Below, one piece after another: positions 1 through 20,612 of a stretch of 64,000 nt of DNA. Within the stretch, counting starts at the first letter, position 1; the number at the start of each line of letters is the position of its first letter. The notes below the pieces were generated by a model. It ran no database searches and was not told the DNA's origin. It worked only from the letters and a program-made list of their open reading frames with translations. This DNA comes from Cristatella mucedo (Eukaryota > Bryozoa > Phylactolaemata > Cristatellidae): the NCBI GenBank assembly GCA_009760855.2, contig WPIO01000038.1, positions 957,001 to 1,021,000 on the forward strand, read 5' to 3'. Position numbers and translations under genes: made by a program.

Positions 1-525
1 GTCGGAGCGAGTTCCAGGCTTTGGGAGAATGCGAACTTAATGCACGGTCTGTAGACTGTTGGATCTTGAAAGTGCGTGGTACGGTGCTTGGCCTGGTGGG
101 GGAGCAGATCTGAGAGATAGGCTGGAGCCAAAGAATAAAGTGACTTAAAACTGAGCGACAAAACCTTGAAATCAATCCGTTGCTTGACTGGTTGTCAGTG
201 CAGGTCGACGAGAAGTGGTGTGATGTGGCAACTGTGCTGCTCACGACAGACAAGCCTAGGTGCAGAGTTTTGCGCCACTGTAATCACCTGATTGCTCATT
301 CCGGCAGGCCAGAAACCAGTGAGTTGCAGAAGTCACGACGGGATGTCACAAATGCATGGACCATCTAAGAAGTGGTATTCTTATCTAAACGAGCCCGAAT
401 TTTAACAATGTATCTGAATGTAATTATGTATGTATGTTATGTATCTGAAAGTAGGCAGACTTGATCGTGGAGCTGATTTAGTCATCTAATGCGAGGTCAC
501 TTTGCAACATGACTCCTAGATTTTG
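1..525 (-). mobile_element. LINE family 1, 3' part, cut by window edge
   Basis: On the minus strand this matches the C-terminal reverse-transcriptase region and 3' flank of the LINE copies at 36.2, 46.8 and 57.4 kb, including the stretch around the shared 'LHWLPV' motif. It is diverged and has stops. Similarity fades near 525 in the phrase corresponding to the end of the RT palm region. It is a dead fragment with no coding capacity of its own. Confidence 0.8.
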
Positions 526-837
526 ACCTACGAATTATCGTTTGAATTACGACATACGACTTCATCTAGTCTGCAGCAGCTCGTTCCAGTGCCTATCATA
601 GGAAAGATAGAAGGGGAACATGCCGGAAGTTCCTTATGTTTTTGAATGATTTTCTTTATTAATCAATTGCCTAGTAACCGCCTTATTACAAGGTGCAAAT
701 ACGTTACCTAAGGATACTGACATACTATCAGGTTAGTTATTCATGGCAGTGGCAGATCCAAGCACTGTAGTAGCATGCCAGCGGGATTGAGTTGTAGGCG
801 ACTACTAGTCTTCTTTGACAGTGTGTTACGGATGAGT
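526..837. other. No gene seen
   Basis: The stretch is AT-leaning with no open frame, repeat or RNA signature I recognise. Confidence 0.5.
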
Positions 838-980
838 TTTTATTAGCCCCCTCAAATCTAAAACGGCTTTCGGTACCCACGAGGTAGCCAGCAGACTCCA
901 CATCACACAACAAAGAGAAAGGCAGAAGCATAGTTAAGTCAGCAGGGTATTTGAGGTGGTATGGTGTTGCAGCTCAGTGT
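838..980 (-). mobile_element. LINE family 2 remnant
   Basis: This short diverged match covers the 3' region of LINE family 2, the end of the reverse-transcriptase ORF with the 'RTESR' tail. The same segment is much better preserved at 12.8 kb and 28.6 kb. Confidence 0.65.
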
Positions 981-2194
981 GGTTGGAAAGCATGTTCAAA
1001 GCCTGCGAGGCGTCAGTAGATGTAGCTGAGTAAGCACTATAGCTGAAGCATGTCAATTGCTTTGGGATAACGGAAATAGTATCAGCACCGTAGAGCGAAC
1101 TGAAGACACTTCACGTGAAGTTAGAGAATGCAATGAAGAACGGCAAGAACAGGGGTACTTTAAGCTCGTTTTTCTTTAAATGCAGCCATGTCAGGCACGC
1201 CGTGGCGCCAGGCGCTAGAAAGTTCCACGCTCTGGGACCTGAAATTTGTTAGAGCTACAGCGAACCGACTTGAGAAAGAAGACTGGGTGTTACGGTTAAA
1301 TTAGAAGCTCACGAAGGATAATGTTCAATAAATGACCGAATTCGTAGTCCTTACATGTTGTCCTTTACGGAACCAGCCAAACGAACCGGGGTCTGATCTC
1401 TGCAGCTCGACATTAAGAAGCGCTTTGGAATGAATTCCTAGTTCACATAAAAGCAAGTGAATATCTCTTGCCAGACCGGTGACCATTTCAGTGGAGCCCC
1501 TGTGTCAATGGGTTAGGTTGCCTACATCAAAAGAGGCTGCCGACGTAAAGGGCGAAATCTTGGGCATCCCAGCGAGCAGCAAAATGCACACGCACAATCT
1601 TGACTTAGCAAGTGCTCGAACCAGGGCGCTCCGTCATGTTGCAATCCAAGTCATCTCTTACATTTAAAACGGCAAAGCCAGTTCAACACTAAGATAGGAG
1701 CGAAAGATTCATTTAATAATTAAGGCGAATTGTGAAGGTCAAGAGAGCGGCCTAGCCTCGTGCATAATTCCGGTCAAATTCAAGCTGTCAGAGCTGGCAG
1801 CAGCGAACGGAAAATATGAGCTGTACGATGCCAGATAGCTGGCGAGTGCATCATATAAAGGTACAGCCGGAAAGCGGGTCAAACTTGCACTTCATGCCCT
1901 CGACGACAAAGTATTACCTGCGTACATTCTACATGAAAGCCATCGGTTGTAAAGCTTTGTCAGCCCAAACGGATTTCAATTTTAACTTTTAAAGAAGCCA
2001 GCAATTACATCGATTCAATTCTAAAATAGATCTTAGTCATTGATAGATACACATTTTGTGTACGAATCGGCCTACAACGGCAATCTGGAAAGTACCAATG
2101 CAACGAAGTTTATGCTGATTTTGACAGTGTAAGGTTGATAGCATCAGTAGAGTCTTTACAAATATTACCACCACTTGCGGTTTAAAATAAGCGA
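981..2194. other. No gene seen
   Basis: I found no convincing exon, repeat or RNA. A 62-codon open frame at 1,479-1,667 has no recognisable motif and no matching splice or start context, so it is left uncalled. Confidence 0.4.
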
Positions 2195-2290
2195 TCTCCC
2201 GCTGCAGGATTCGAACGTGTGACCTCTGTCGTGGAGAGTGAGCACTTTACCTCATGGGTCATCACGGCTATAAATCAGATTGTTTATTAT
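2195..2290 (-). mobile_element. tRNA-derived SINE fragment
   Basis: On the minus strand a diverged RNA polymerase III B-box (near GTTCGAATCC) and flanking tRNA-like text are seen, resembling the heads of the better SINE copies at 19.7 and 58.1 kb. The body is not clearly retained. Confidence 0.4.
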
Positions 2291-2389
2291 GCAAATAGAT
2301 GGCTCTGACCGAAAGCATAAAGTAGCTGAGAAGTAATTCTTGTTGGCTCAATGATGGGCATGAAAATCTTACAATCGCCTTCATATATA

Positions 2390-2395
2390 TTTATT
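2390..2395 (-). promoter_or_regulatory. Candidate poly(A) signal of gene A
   Basis: AATAAA on the minus strand lies about 130 nt beyond the gene A stop codon, a plausible 3' UTR length. Transcript evidence would be needed to confirm its use. Confidence 0.5.
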
Positions 2396-2523
2396 TAGAA
2401 AACTGCTTGTGGCGTGCCTTAAGCCCTCCCTGAAGAATTTGACCGAGCGAGAAAACCAGCTACATTCGCGGCAGTTCGTTTATATTGCACTCCATTATAC
2501 ACTCCGTTAGACACACAGGCCTC

Positions 2524-11243
<8,720 letters not shown>

Positions 11244-11559
11244 GGGAGCGAGTCCACTGAATTCGTCAACGGCACTGAACTGAGCAGCTAACTGATCACT
11301 GCATACGAATTGAAAAGAACCGAGGGCTTAATTAGCAATCTGATACCTGATTGGCTGCGCGCATTGTAAAGGCTTGAGAGCCACACCGTCGAGGCAGCCT
11401 ATCGTCGCGTTCCCAGGTGGCCAAGGAAAGACGTAGGCCACTAACCTCAGCTTGGACCTGTAATAGTGGGGATACGGAAAGGGCCAGCCGGCAGTAACCT
11501 GCAGCATTTCGAGGTTGCTATCGTGCTTGGGATACCTGGGATGCTGACAGTGTGCAAGT

Positions 11560-12190
11560 TATTGAGCCTTACCTAATCACTAAGAGCGCCCTTTCAGGGA
11601 TTGATTCCCGCCAGACTGGTGCTCTAGTTGACGGGCTAAACAGCAACTAGAAAAGTCGAACCACCAGTCGAGCGCCAGAAGTGCAATGCCATTCGAGCAG
11701 GTATGTGCACAGACGCCGTCGAGGAAAGAGCACAGACGCCCGTGCTGGAAGCCTGCTGCCGGCTGCCCAGAATGCTCACAGGCAACCCTGAGCAGAAAGA
11801 TCGTAGACTTTGAGCGGGAGATCATAGACACCCGGGAGGGAAAGGCTCAGAAGCATTCGTTCATTAAGCCCACTGCCGGTCGAGCAGGAGACACACAGAC
11901 GCACTGCGAGGGAAGCAAACTGTCACCCGAGCGGAAAGAACACGCCCGTGAGCTGGTAGCTCATTGACGTCCCGTGCGGTAATCACGAAGACCCCCTCGT
12001 GCAGAAAGTGCACTGTCATCCAAATAGGAAGAGCTGGGACCCCTTCGAGCGCTGCCACCCGATTGGGAAGCAGGCAGACGCTCGAAGTGGCAAGGGCCCT
12101 GCCATCCGTGCCGGGAGTGCAAAGTTCGATGCCATCGCTCAGACGCGACGACACGAAAAAGCCTTGGAGGGATTCATCGAACGTGTGTTC
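11560..12190. repeat. Degenerate minisatellite-like tract
   Basis: Imperfect recurrences of short words such as GAGCAGGAAAGA, CACAGACGCC and GAGCGGGAGA recur at roughly 30-40 bp spacing. This gives long open frames on both strands (for example 11,686-11,967 plus and 11,864-12,274 minus) without recognisable protein motifs. I read it as an old tandem array, not a gene. Confidence 0.45.
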
Positions 12191-12329
12191 AGCTGACGGT
12201 TGCATCGTTGTGGTGCCCAGTCGGCCGCTCTTCCTCCACAGTGTCCACGGTTCTACTGCCTTCTCTACTGCCACTTTCTCAAGCCAACCTTCCAGAAATG
12301 GACGGCTTTCCAGAGAACAGTCGAGCCCC

Positions 12330-12943
12330 TCACAGGAAGTATGCCACTACAGCGGACTATGAATATGGCTGCAAGGCTGGTCTTCAAGTCTCAGTGGTTT
12401 GAGCACGTGTCACCTCTGCAAAAAGAGCTAGGATGGTTGCCGGTTGAGCAAAGGATACGGAGCAAAGTTCTTAGGCTAACCCACAAGGCCCGCCACGGCT
12501 TGGGTCCTTCGTACCTAGCTGAACTGCTGCATCAGTTTCAGCCTGTTCGCGCCCTCAGGTCCTGTGTGGACAATAAATTAGCTGTCCCATTCATCCGCTT
12601 AAAGACAGTTGGCGACAGAAGCTTTAGCTCTGTAGGTCCTAGGCTGTGGAACTCGCTTCCACAATTCTTACGCAATGACATCAACTCTCTAACTGCCGAC
12701 TATGGCACATCTTTTTCAGCGGTCCTGAGCTGCTACTTCTATGCTACTCACTACCTCAACTACTCTCCTGACTCTGCTATGCTTCACACTTTCTCTTTGT
12801 TGCGTGAGACGAAGTCTGCTGGCTACCGAATGCGTACCGAAAGCCGCTAGGCTGTGAGTGTGATATACAAAACTGTCCTGCGTAACACCCACATGGTCTT
12901 TATGACTTTGTGGAGTTACTGACGGAGATACATTCCATTACAA
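12330..12943 (+). mobile_element. LINE family 2, 5'-truncated copy
   Basis: An uninterrupted frame of about 170 codons encodes the C-terminal end of a CR1/L2-type ORF2 (MPLQRTMNMAARLVF, LGWLPVEQRI, GPRLWNSLPQFLRNDI, RTESR). It is followed by about 95 bp of 3' UTR ending in CATTAC. The RT catalytic core is absent, so it is not autonomous. Confidence 0.88.
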
Positions 12944-14164
12944 GCTGCTGGCACATCAATGGTCGGCCACGTCACGTCAAAGGCTGGTCAACAAAACAGC
13001 AGTAATTAAACCGCATACCCGCCGCCCTGATCTCAAGATGACTATTTAAACGGGTTCTAAAAAACATGACAGCAGAGCAGTACAGCAATACAAGCAAAAC
13101 AGAGCAACTCCTGCAGCAGGAAGAAGAAACCATGTACCCTTAATTATTTAATCAGGCGACGTCATAGCTGCTTAGAGGTGTGCTCTGCTACTAAATTCCA
13201 GTAGGCGTCCTGCCCTAGCAATATTGCCTAGCTGTGGAAAACCACATTTGAGCAGCACTGCCCAGCCGGCTTACCTTCCCAGTCTTAGACTGCATCGCTC
13301 ATATGGAATACTGCTAAGCCGTTAGCATCAAATTCTTTTTTCCTAAAGGCCTCGTTGGTGAAGGAAAGCCTTCTAATTAGCTTCTTTCTCTGCAGACACC
13401 ATGTATACTATAATGAATTATACAGACACCTTGAAGGCTCCATCCGGCAGGCGCCTCAACTATCCGAGCTGCCAAGGTGGCCTCCGGCCTGTCCTCGTCA
13501 CCATAAGAATCCCATGAGCTCCCTGTCTCCCTTGGATGTTTGTTCGTATCCTCCGCCGTGGTCGTCTTGAGCCATTGCTGCTTCACATGTGCCTCGCAGG
13601 CCTACACCATACGGACACAGTTGATCTCAAAAGGCCTCCCAGCTGCTTTCGCCTGCCCTGCTTGGCAGCTGAGTGCTGTGTTGCCTACCTGCTGTAGATG
13701 GCACACCGTTATCTTCCTGGTCGACGACTCTCTGGCTGACGCCTCTCCCAAAAAAACGAATAGACCTTTGCAGGAGTCGCCCGGTCCATCGAGGTTGCAC
13801 TAAGACACACCAAAAGAGGGCCTGCATAAAGAAGCCGAGTGCCACCCCATAATTAAAATGCAAACAGCAGGGATTTTCATGAGGGAAGTAGGTAAGCGCT
13901 TCCTCCGGCTCAAAAACTCATATTTAAAAATGCAATGTTGGCAAGCGACGGCAATGAAGCCACTGCTGGGCATATCCAGGGCTACAGCAGGAATCACTGC
14001 TAAACCAGTGCTGCAGCAGTGATCCCTCAGGTTCAGGCAAAGTATTGACAACCTCGACGTGGTTATGTGGTGGCAAAATACGGCTGTCAGCCGGAAAGCT
14101 CGGACAAAAGAGGAGATTCCGCAATGAAGGCTAGCAGTAGCATACCCGGAGAGATGGCAAGTGT
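12944..14164. other. No gene confidently seen
   Basis: Several overlapping open frames exist on both strands (for example 13,800-14,171 minus, 123 codons). None shows a motif, a homologue within the window, or consistent splice sites. Confidence 0.35.
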
Positions 14165-15660
14165 ATGCCAATGTTTACTCTAGGCATTGCATCTAACTCT
14201 ACTTCGAGAGCGACTGAGTACTCTCGTGGCAGCCTGGTTTTGAGACGCCGGCAAGCCAACGAGATTTTAGCATCGTCATCAGTACGACAGCAAGGGTTCA
14301 GCCGCAGTCCTGTGACAAAGAAAGTTCAGCAACTGAGGTGCAGCAATGCCATTGCCATAATCAGAGTGCGGACACGATGTCGGGGCTATGGAAGCATCGG
14401 AAATAGGGCGTGGCGAGAACGACACGGTGACAAGATTGGGAAAATGACAAAGTGGCAGCGACGGTGCAGCTACCCCGGATTAGTAATGCTGGGTGGTGTG
14501 ATTAGTGGGTTGACAAGTTCGAAGCTCAACTTTGGACCCAAGTTCGGCAACTTGGGTGCGGCAATGCTGTTAAATTAAAGGTAACCTTATTTAACCACCC
14601 TATTTGCGTCTCTACTAATTGAAGTGAGAAAGTCCGTCCCACAGCATGATGCTGCACTTGCTTCTTGTCGTAATAAGGGGCACGTTTGTCTAGCGGAAAG
14701 ATGACGTATAATTGTCTTCCTGTGACGAAACTAATACGACTCAGCGAAACGAGTCTGCATGCAGTGAGCAACTGGCAACTGTTGAAAAGCCTTCACGGCT
14801 AACAACGCAGTTGGAAGTACTTAAACGCATGACCCAGGTCATAAAGAGAGAGCAAAGAGAGAACCATAACATATCGGCGAAGATCCAGGTTTGCTATACT
14901 GATTTCGTGGGTTAGTTAACAAGATCGCTGCAACTATAGCTCTGCAATAGGGGCGCAACAATTCGGGCCTACCAAGGCCTTAGGTTCGGCATTAACAATC
15001 AATTAGCAATCAATAATTTTCCTAGCTGATTAAGCAGCCTTTTTTGTACAGAGACAGAAAAGCCTTTATGACTATCGCCACAGCTTGCAGTTCAGAAAGT
15101 GGACTCAGCAAATTGGCTTGGCACTATGGATGCAACAACCTCGCCATCGCCGAGAAGGCTTCGAAACAACGTTCAGTTAGGAGAGAGACAACTTGGGATT
15201 GGCAGAGCCGGTGAGGCAAGGCCGACTAGTGCCGAGGACATGACACTTATAGGATGAAAATGAGGGTGTGGCTGCCAAACTTTCAATGCCGCTTGGCAAA
15301 GAGGGCGTGGTACTACGGGTGCGAGGCGATGCTGATGATGTGCTGCAACAAGAGTACAATAGCACGAACTCGGCAATTCGGGTTCGGCAAAGCGGACCCG
15401 CCTCATAAACAAAGAATGACACCAAGGATTCGATTAAGAGGGTGTGGCTAAGAGGGCTTGGCAAAGTAGTCAAGAAGTGGGCATAGCACTATGAGGAAGG
15501 CAATATGGGTGGGGCAATCGTATTTCTGTGGGCCGGATTCAGCAATGCAGGCGTGACAACGCCAGAGTCTAAACTTCGTAAGCGTGGGTGCGGCAACTTA
15601 GTCTCGGCACGTCAGCAACGCCAGCTCAGCACGGGAACTGAGACGACCAAGGGGTTTTCA
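14165..15660. repeat. Region enriched in a GGCAA/TGCGGCAAC word
   Basis: The plus strand repeatedly uses phrases such as TGCGGCAATG, TTGGGTGCGGCAA, CTCGGCAATTCGG and GGCTTGGCAAAG at irregular spacing. This suggests a decayed tandem or satellite repeat. No protein motif is seen in the scattered open frames. Confidence 0.3.
15030..15096 (-). mobile_element. tRNA-derived SINE type 1, 3' body fragment
   Basis: Only the tRNA-unrelated body and 3' tail are present in reverse orientation (plus-strand reading GCCTTTATGACTATCGCCAC). Confidence 0.6.
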
Positions 15661-16184
15661 AAGTAAATCGCGCCAACTCTGTTTCGTCACCAATAGGCAT
15701 GTTCAAGAGGAGCAGTAGTAGGGATCACCAATGCGGGCTGTTCATCGAAGGTGAAGAAAAGTAAGTGAGCTAAGCATGCCGGTTCGTGATGCAGACTCAT
15801 CAGCAATTTGAGCGCCTCAGATTTGATAATGCATACGACAATACAGGCTGAAAACCCATAACGAAACAAGTGATGCTGACAGGTGGGGACGGCATTCACT
15901 AAAACTAAACTAGCTAGAGCTGGGAGACCATGCATGCGTACGGTTGCTCGAACGTTGCCGACGTATGTCATTATGAAAGCGTTTGACGTGAAAGCACCCG
16001 GGTTTAGCATCCTCTTGACCCCCACAGGGCAATGACACCCTCCCCCGAGCTCTGCAGTGCTATGAGGCTAATCAAACATACTATATCATTCCGCTCACAT
16101 TGAGTCTAGGATCGGGTAATGTGATGGACGACTGCTGCACTGTTTCACTCACAGGCCAAGCCAAGCCAGATTAATGGATGAAGG
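15661..16184. other. No gene seen
   Basis: The minus-strand frame at 15,687-16,025 (112 codons) has no motif I can assign, and no repeat is recognised. Confidence 0.35.
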
Positions 16185-17705
16185 CACAACATCAATAATA
16201 CTAATAACAATTATGCACTTGACAAGGTATCCTCAAAGAACTCAACCTCTTACTAGGCGCTTTTCATTTGCTGCAAAGGGAAACACGATTGAATCGAAGT
16301 ATTATCATCCTCGATACCCTACATCATTATTAAGTTTAAAGATGACATGCTCAGGGTCAGTATGCAAGTGTGGTTAGTGGCAGCATGCACAGAGTCGGCT
16401 CGCATAAGCACATGGAGGACGAATCTCAGGGACCCACTAAATGCTGTCCCAAATAGGTGTGTTTTTAAGTTCTACTGAAATGTAGTCAAGACAGGGGAAG
16501 TTCTAACGCAAGTGGGGAGTGAGTTCCACGATTTTGTAGCATACGAATTAAATGCGTGTTCTCCAAAGGATTTGAGGTTTGAACGAGGTATCTGTAAACT
16601 GTTGGCTTCCGTAAAACTGATGGTACGATGCTTGGCCTTGTTGGGGAGCGGATCTGAGAAATAGGCTGGAGCCCAAGAATGAAGTGACCTAAAAGTGAGC
16701 GAAAAAATATTAAAGTTAGACCGCTCCTCGCCTGGTATCCAGTGCAGGTCGGCAAGAAGTGGTGTGATGCGGCAACTGCAACGCTCACGACAGACAAGTC
16801 TAGCTGCAGAGTTTTGCAACAGCTGTAACCGCCTGATTGCACATGTTGGTTGGCCATCAAGCAGTGAGTTACAGAAGTCATGACGCGATGTCTCAAATAC
16901 ATGGACCGACTTAGACGTGGGATCCATATCTAAACAAGCCCAAATTTTAGCAATGGTATGTAGCTGAAAGAAGGCAGACTTGACTGTGCAACTGATGTGG
17001 TCGTCTAACGAGAGGTTACTTGTAACATGACACCTAAGTTTCGTGCTGATTCAAAAAGAGATATGCTGGCATAGCCAATTTTGAGCATCAGCCCTTCTAA
17101 TTTTTTTTAATCGCTGCGCTTATAATATTAATAATATCCACAAATATCCATAACTAGTAAGGTAGTTTTATCATCGATTAGTTGTAGAAATTTTGCTGCC
17201 ATCCAAGTACAGATTTCATCAATACATTTAGAAAGTGAGTTGAGAGAACTCGAGGTGCTCGAAGGCTGGAAGGGATCAAAGCAAAGGTACGACTGAGTGT
17301 CATCCGCATGGAAGTGAAAGCATAGATTGTGCACGGCAATCACATCAGCAAGAGGGAGGGTGTAAACCGATTAAAGAACCGGACCTAGCACGGAGACCTG
17401 AGGTAACCCATATTTCAGAGGTACCTCAGATGATGTTTGTCCCTCCACGTTAATACTCTGGAGTCTGCCACTGAGATAGGACCTGAACCACTGCAGATCA
17501 GTGCCTGTGATACCCATGCGAGATGTGAGGCGCCCTAGAAGAAATTTGCCATCGATGGTATCAAAAGCTGCCGAAAGATCGAGCAAAACAAGTAGAGACA
17601 TTATACCTATATCTGCAGTCATAAGTAGGTTGTTGTACACCCTCAGCAATGCTGATTCTGTGGAGTGATTAGCTCTAAAGCCTCACTGTCACTTACTAGC
17701 TAGGT
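16185..17705 (-). mobile_element. LINE family 1, decayed 5'-truncated copy
   Basis: From the ATT-rich 3' end at 16,185 it extends on the minus strand through the 3' UTR, the RT C-terminus, and the RT core including FHFHADDTQSYLCF (YADD changed to HADD) and VLLDLSAAFDTIDGK. Many frameshifts and stops make it dead. Confidence 0.88.
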
Positions 17706-18221
17706 TGGCAGGATGTCAATGGACGGAGCTGGCTGCAGCCCAGTAATCACTTGAGAATGCAAGCATGTGTGTACGGTGCAAGTCCAAGACTTCAACCGAC
17801 CGCAGGAGGTGGTCCACATTTGCTGATGTTCAAGCTCCTTTTTACAGATCAGTAGTCACGAACTACGGTCTAAACCCCTGCAGCACAAGTGAATGCTAGT
17901 CTATGGAGCATGGCGATCGTCTCTATCCAGCTCTGGAGCCTTTCGGGCAGCCGATCAGCGAGGCGAAACGGACGTACACAGTTTCGTTTAGCTAGAGTAG
18001 ACGTGAGTGGTCTTGCTTACCATTTAAAGAGCCGGACTATTTGACATTGTCCAATCTTATTAGTCTTTCGCCTAAAAAGCAGCAGGACTTATTACCGGGT
18101 TTTTAAGTGTTCAGCCAATCGATAATGAAACGAATGTATTCCTCTCATATCCAATATAAATATCCCAATCCGTAACGTCATGTACATCGGGCTCAAAGCA
18201 AAGTCGCATTGACTAAAAAAA
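17706..18221. other. No gene seen
   Basis: Nothing recognisable lies between the LINE copy and the next SINE. Confidence 0.45.
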
Positions 18222-18412
18222 ATACTAGCTCATTTAACAGCCTCTTTTTATAGTGACAAAAGAGCCTTTACGGCTATCACCACCGCTTGCAGTGGCGATA
18301 AAGGAACGCCCACCATAGGATTTGAACCCACGACCTCGATGCCGATGTCGTGGAAAGCCACCACCTTACGTAGTGAGCCATTACGGCTCACCATGGAATA
18401 CCATTGTTCCGG
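18222..18412 (-). mobile_element. tRNA-derived SINE type 1
   Basis: On the minus strand a tRNA-like head with an eroded B-box is followed by the typical body with the hairpin CCACTGCAAGCGGTGGTG and a GCTATAAAAAGAGGCTGTT tail. The element is nearly complete but diverged. Confidence 0.78.
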
Positions 18413-18714
18413 TCACGAGCTTTCATGCTGCGGCATATTGTGCTAGCTGGCATAAGCAAGTTCGAGGCAGCACCAAAGTTCACGCATCGAGTGCTTTAGT
18501 CTCGTTAAACCGATAACAATTTGATTTAGTGCGACCATTATGCGTAGAGTACCTCACACATATGCAAGAATTATTGTTCTTCCTTGAGTTAAATGGACTG
18601 GACGGAAACTCTTTGCAAGCTATAGATATCTGGCTGTGGTCTTATAAGCATTCAGTTGAAGCATGCATTAAAGAAAACAGGAGCATGCGAGAGAAAGAGT
18701 GAGAGAGATAAATA

Positions 18715-18723
18715 GATAGATAT

Positions 18724-18818
<95 letters not shown>

Positions 18819-18826
18819 GAGAGCCA
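18715..18826. repeat. (GA)n microsatellite
   Basis: A nearly pure GA run on the plus strand is preceded by GATA units. The similar GATA-GA composition at 3.15 kb suggests recurrent expansion of the same seed. Confidence 0.92.
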
Positions 18827-18934
18827 GAGAACTACAAGAAATAAAACGATTACTCCTTACCTACACAGAATAATCTGACAAGGAATTATTAGGAACGATA
18901 ATCAGGCTATTATTCAGAAAATCAAAACTCGATC

Positions 18935-19424
18935 AAGAGAATTTGAGCAACTTTCGCACAGTCTTATTTCAATCTTTTCTATCAATGACATTGAAACGAG
19001 TCGTGGCAGACCTGCTTAGCTCATATAGTGTAACTTCCGAACCTTGCTACCAAGTTCAGTTCCGATTTCGTGGCACGCCAGCGGAGACCAATTATTAAAA
19101 CTTCGGACTTTGCTAGTGGGTTCCAGTCTGATTTCAGAGCTAATCACTCTACAGAGTCAGCATTGCTTCGGTTATGTAACAACCTACTTCAGAATTCAGA
19201 CTTAAGCAGAGTGTTACATCTTGTTTTGTTTTATTTTTCGGTAGATTTTGGTACTATAGATCACCAAATCCTTCTTGAAATCATCTCATGTCGCCTGTAT
19301 ATCACTGGCACTTCACTGCAATAGTTCAGGTCCTATCTCATTGACAGCTGTGGAGTATTGATGTGAATGGACAAAGATCATCCGAGGTTCGTTTGAAATA
19401 TAAGGTACCTCAGGCTCTGAACTA
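18935..19424 (+). mobile_element. LINE family 1, RT core fragment
   Basis: It encodes decayed RT motifs from NLSNFRTVL through GFQSDFRANHSTESALLRL to the start of the [10 protein letters not shown] block, where it breaks into CT-rich DNA at 19,425. The rest of the same copy resumes at about 20,083. Confidence 0.82.
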
Positions 19425-19535
19425 TGTCTCGACTCTCTTGTCTCTCTCTCCTCCCGCTCTCTCGTCTCTACTTCATTTTTTGTTTCTCTCCCTTCTTCTA
19501 CTTCCTTCGCCCGCTTGCTCCTTTTCTCTGGCTCT
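19425..19535. repeat. CT-rich tract interrupting a LINE
   Basis: This imperfect CTCTCTT tract lies exactly where the LINE reading breaks off. The open frames across it are low complexity. Confidence 0.7.
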
Positions 19536-19682
19536 CTCTTGGTAAGCTGGTAATTTATGTGTCATTGAGTCGCTGGCAGCCTCTTAGAAGCTCTTTCAGA
19601 CAGGATGGCTTGAGTACTCACCGAACGCCCATTGACCATTAAACCTTGAACTCGAGTTGCTCTTCCGGTGCTCACCTATTTA

Positions 19683-19858
19683 TGGTGGAGCCTGGATGTC
19701 CCACTAGGTAAGGCGGTCGCTTTCACGACCTCGGTCAAGAGGTCGTGGGTTCGATTCTAGCGGTGGGCGATTCTTTATCACCACTGCAAGCGGTGTTGAT
19801 AGCCATAAGGCTCTTCTGTCGCTATACAAAAAGAAACTGTTTAATAAGCAAGATGCAT
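19683..19858 (+). mobile_element. tRNA-derived SINE type 1
   Basis: It shows a well-kept pol III B-box (GGTTCGATTCT), the upstream CACGACCTCGGTC phrase, the hairpin body 'CACCACTGCAAGCGGTG', and the CTGTCGCTATACAAAAAG tail. It sits inside the broken LINE 18,935-20,612. Confidence 0.82.
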
Positions 19859-20082
19859 CTTACATTTGAGCCGTGAATGCTGTTTCTTACTACTAATACC
19901 AGTACTAATAAACCTAAGAAGCCACTTGTGTAGCTCTATAAGAGAACTAAATTAGTCATCATTCAATTGCGTTTTTGTTGGCTGTAAATCTAAGGCACCT
20001 AGAAAGAGATTGATTTCCCGAGTCCTCGTTAAGAAGTGCATTATTATTATTATTACTATGTTCCGTTGATGTCACAGTTTAT

Positions 20083-20612
20083 ACTCTTCCTCTTGCCGAT
20101 AAAATTTACAGGCAAAATCTAGGCTTTCACGTCTATACAGATGATACTCAGTTGTACCATTCCTGTTATTCCTTCCAGCCCTCGAGCTAGTCGAATTCTC
20201 TCACTCAGCTGCCCCACGTATTGATGTCACCCATGCATGGATGACAGCGGATTTTCTAAAATCGAATAACGATAAAAAAATTCCTGGTTTTGGGCGAAAT
20301 ACGCGTGATTCAGAAATTTATATGGTTAATGCTCACACTTAGCTTTGCCTGCATGTCTCTTGAATATGCACGAAATATAGGTGCACAGTTAAAAAGTGAC
20401 CTTTCGTAAAACGGCCTCATCAGCTCCAGAATTAAAGCTTTCCTACTTTTAACTATATAATGCAGCTGACCCTTAAGATTATTTATAAAGAGATGCTACA
20501 TGTAAATAGGTCAATGCATTTGTGATATCTTATCTTGACTTTTGCAACCTACTGCTTGCTAGTTCACCAGCCTGTGCATTCAGGTGCTTACAGCTAGCTC
20601 AAAACTCCTTAG
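20083..20612 (+). mobile_element. LINE family 1, continuation of the 18.9-kb copy
   Basis: The reading resumes with a decayed counterpart of the VYTLPLADV and FHVYTDDTQLY block (YADD changed to YTDD) and runs to the SRLDFCNSLL region. It is highly diverged. Confidence 0.75.

Noticed and set aside
13800-14171. 123-codon minus-strand ORF
   Set aside because: It has no recognisable domain, no homologue in the window and no supporting splice or start context.
15687-16025. 112-codon minus-strand ORF
   Set aside because: It has no motif and odd composition. Nothing separates it from chance openness.
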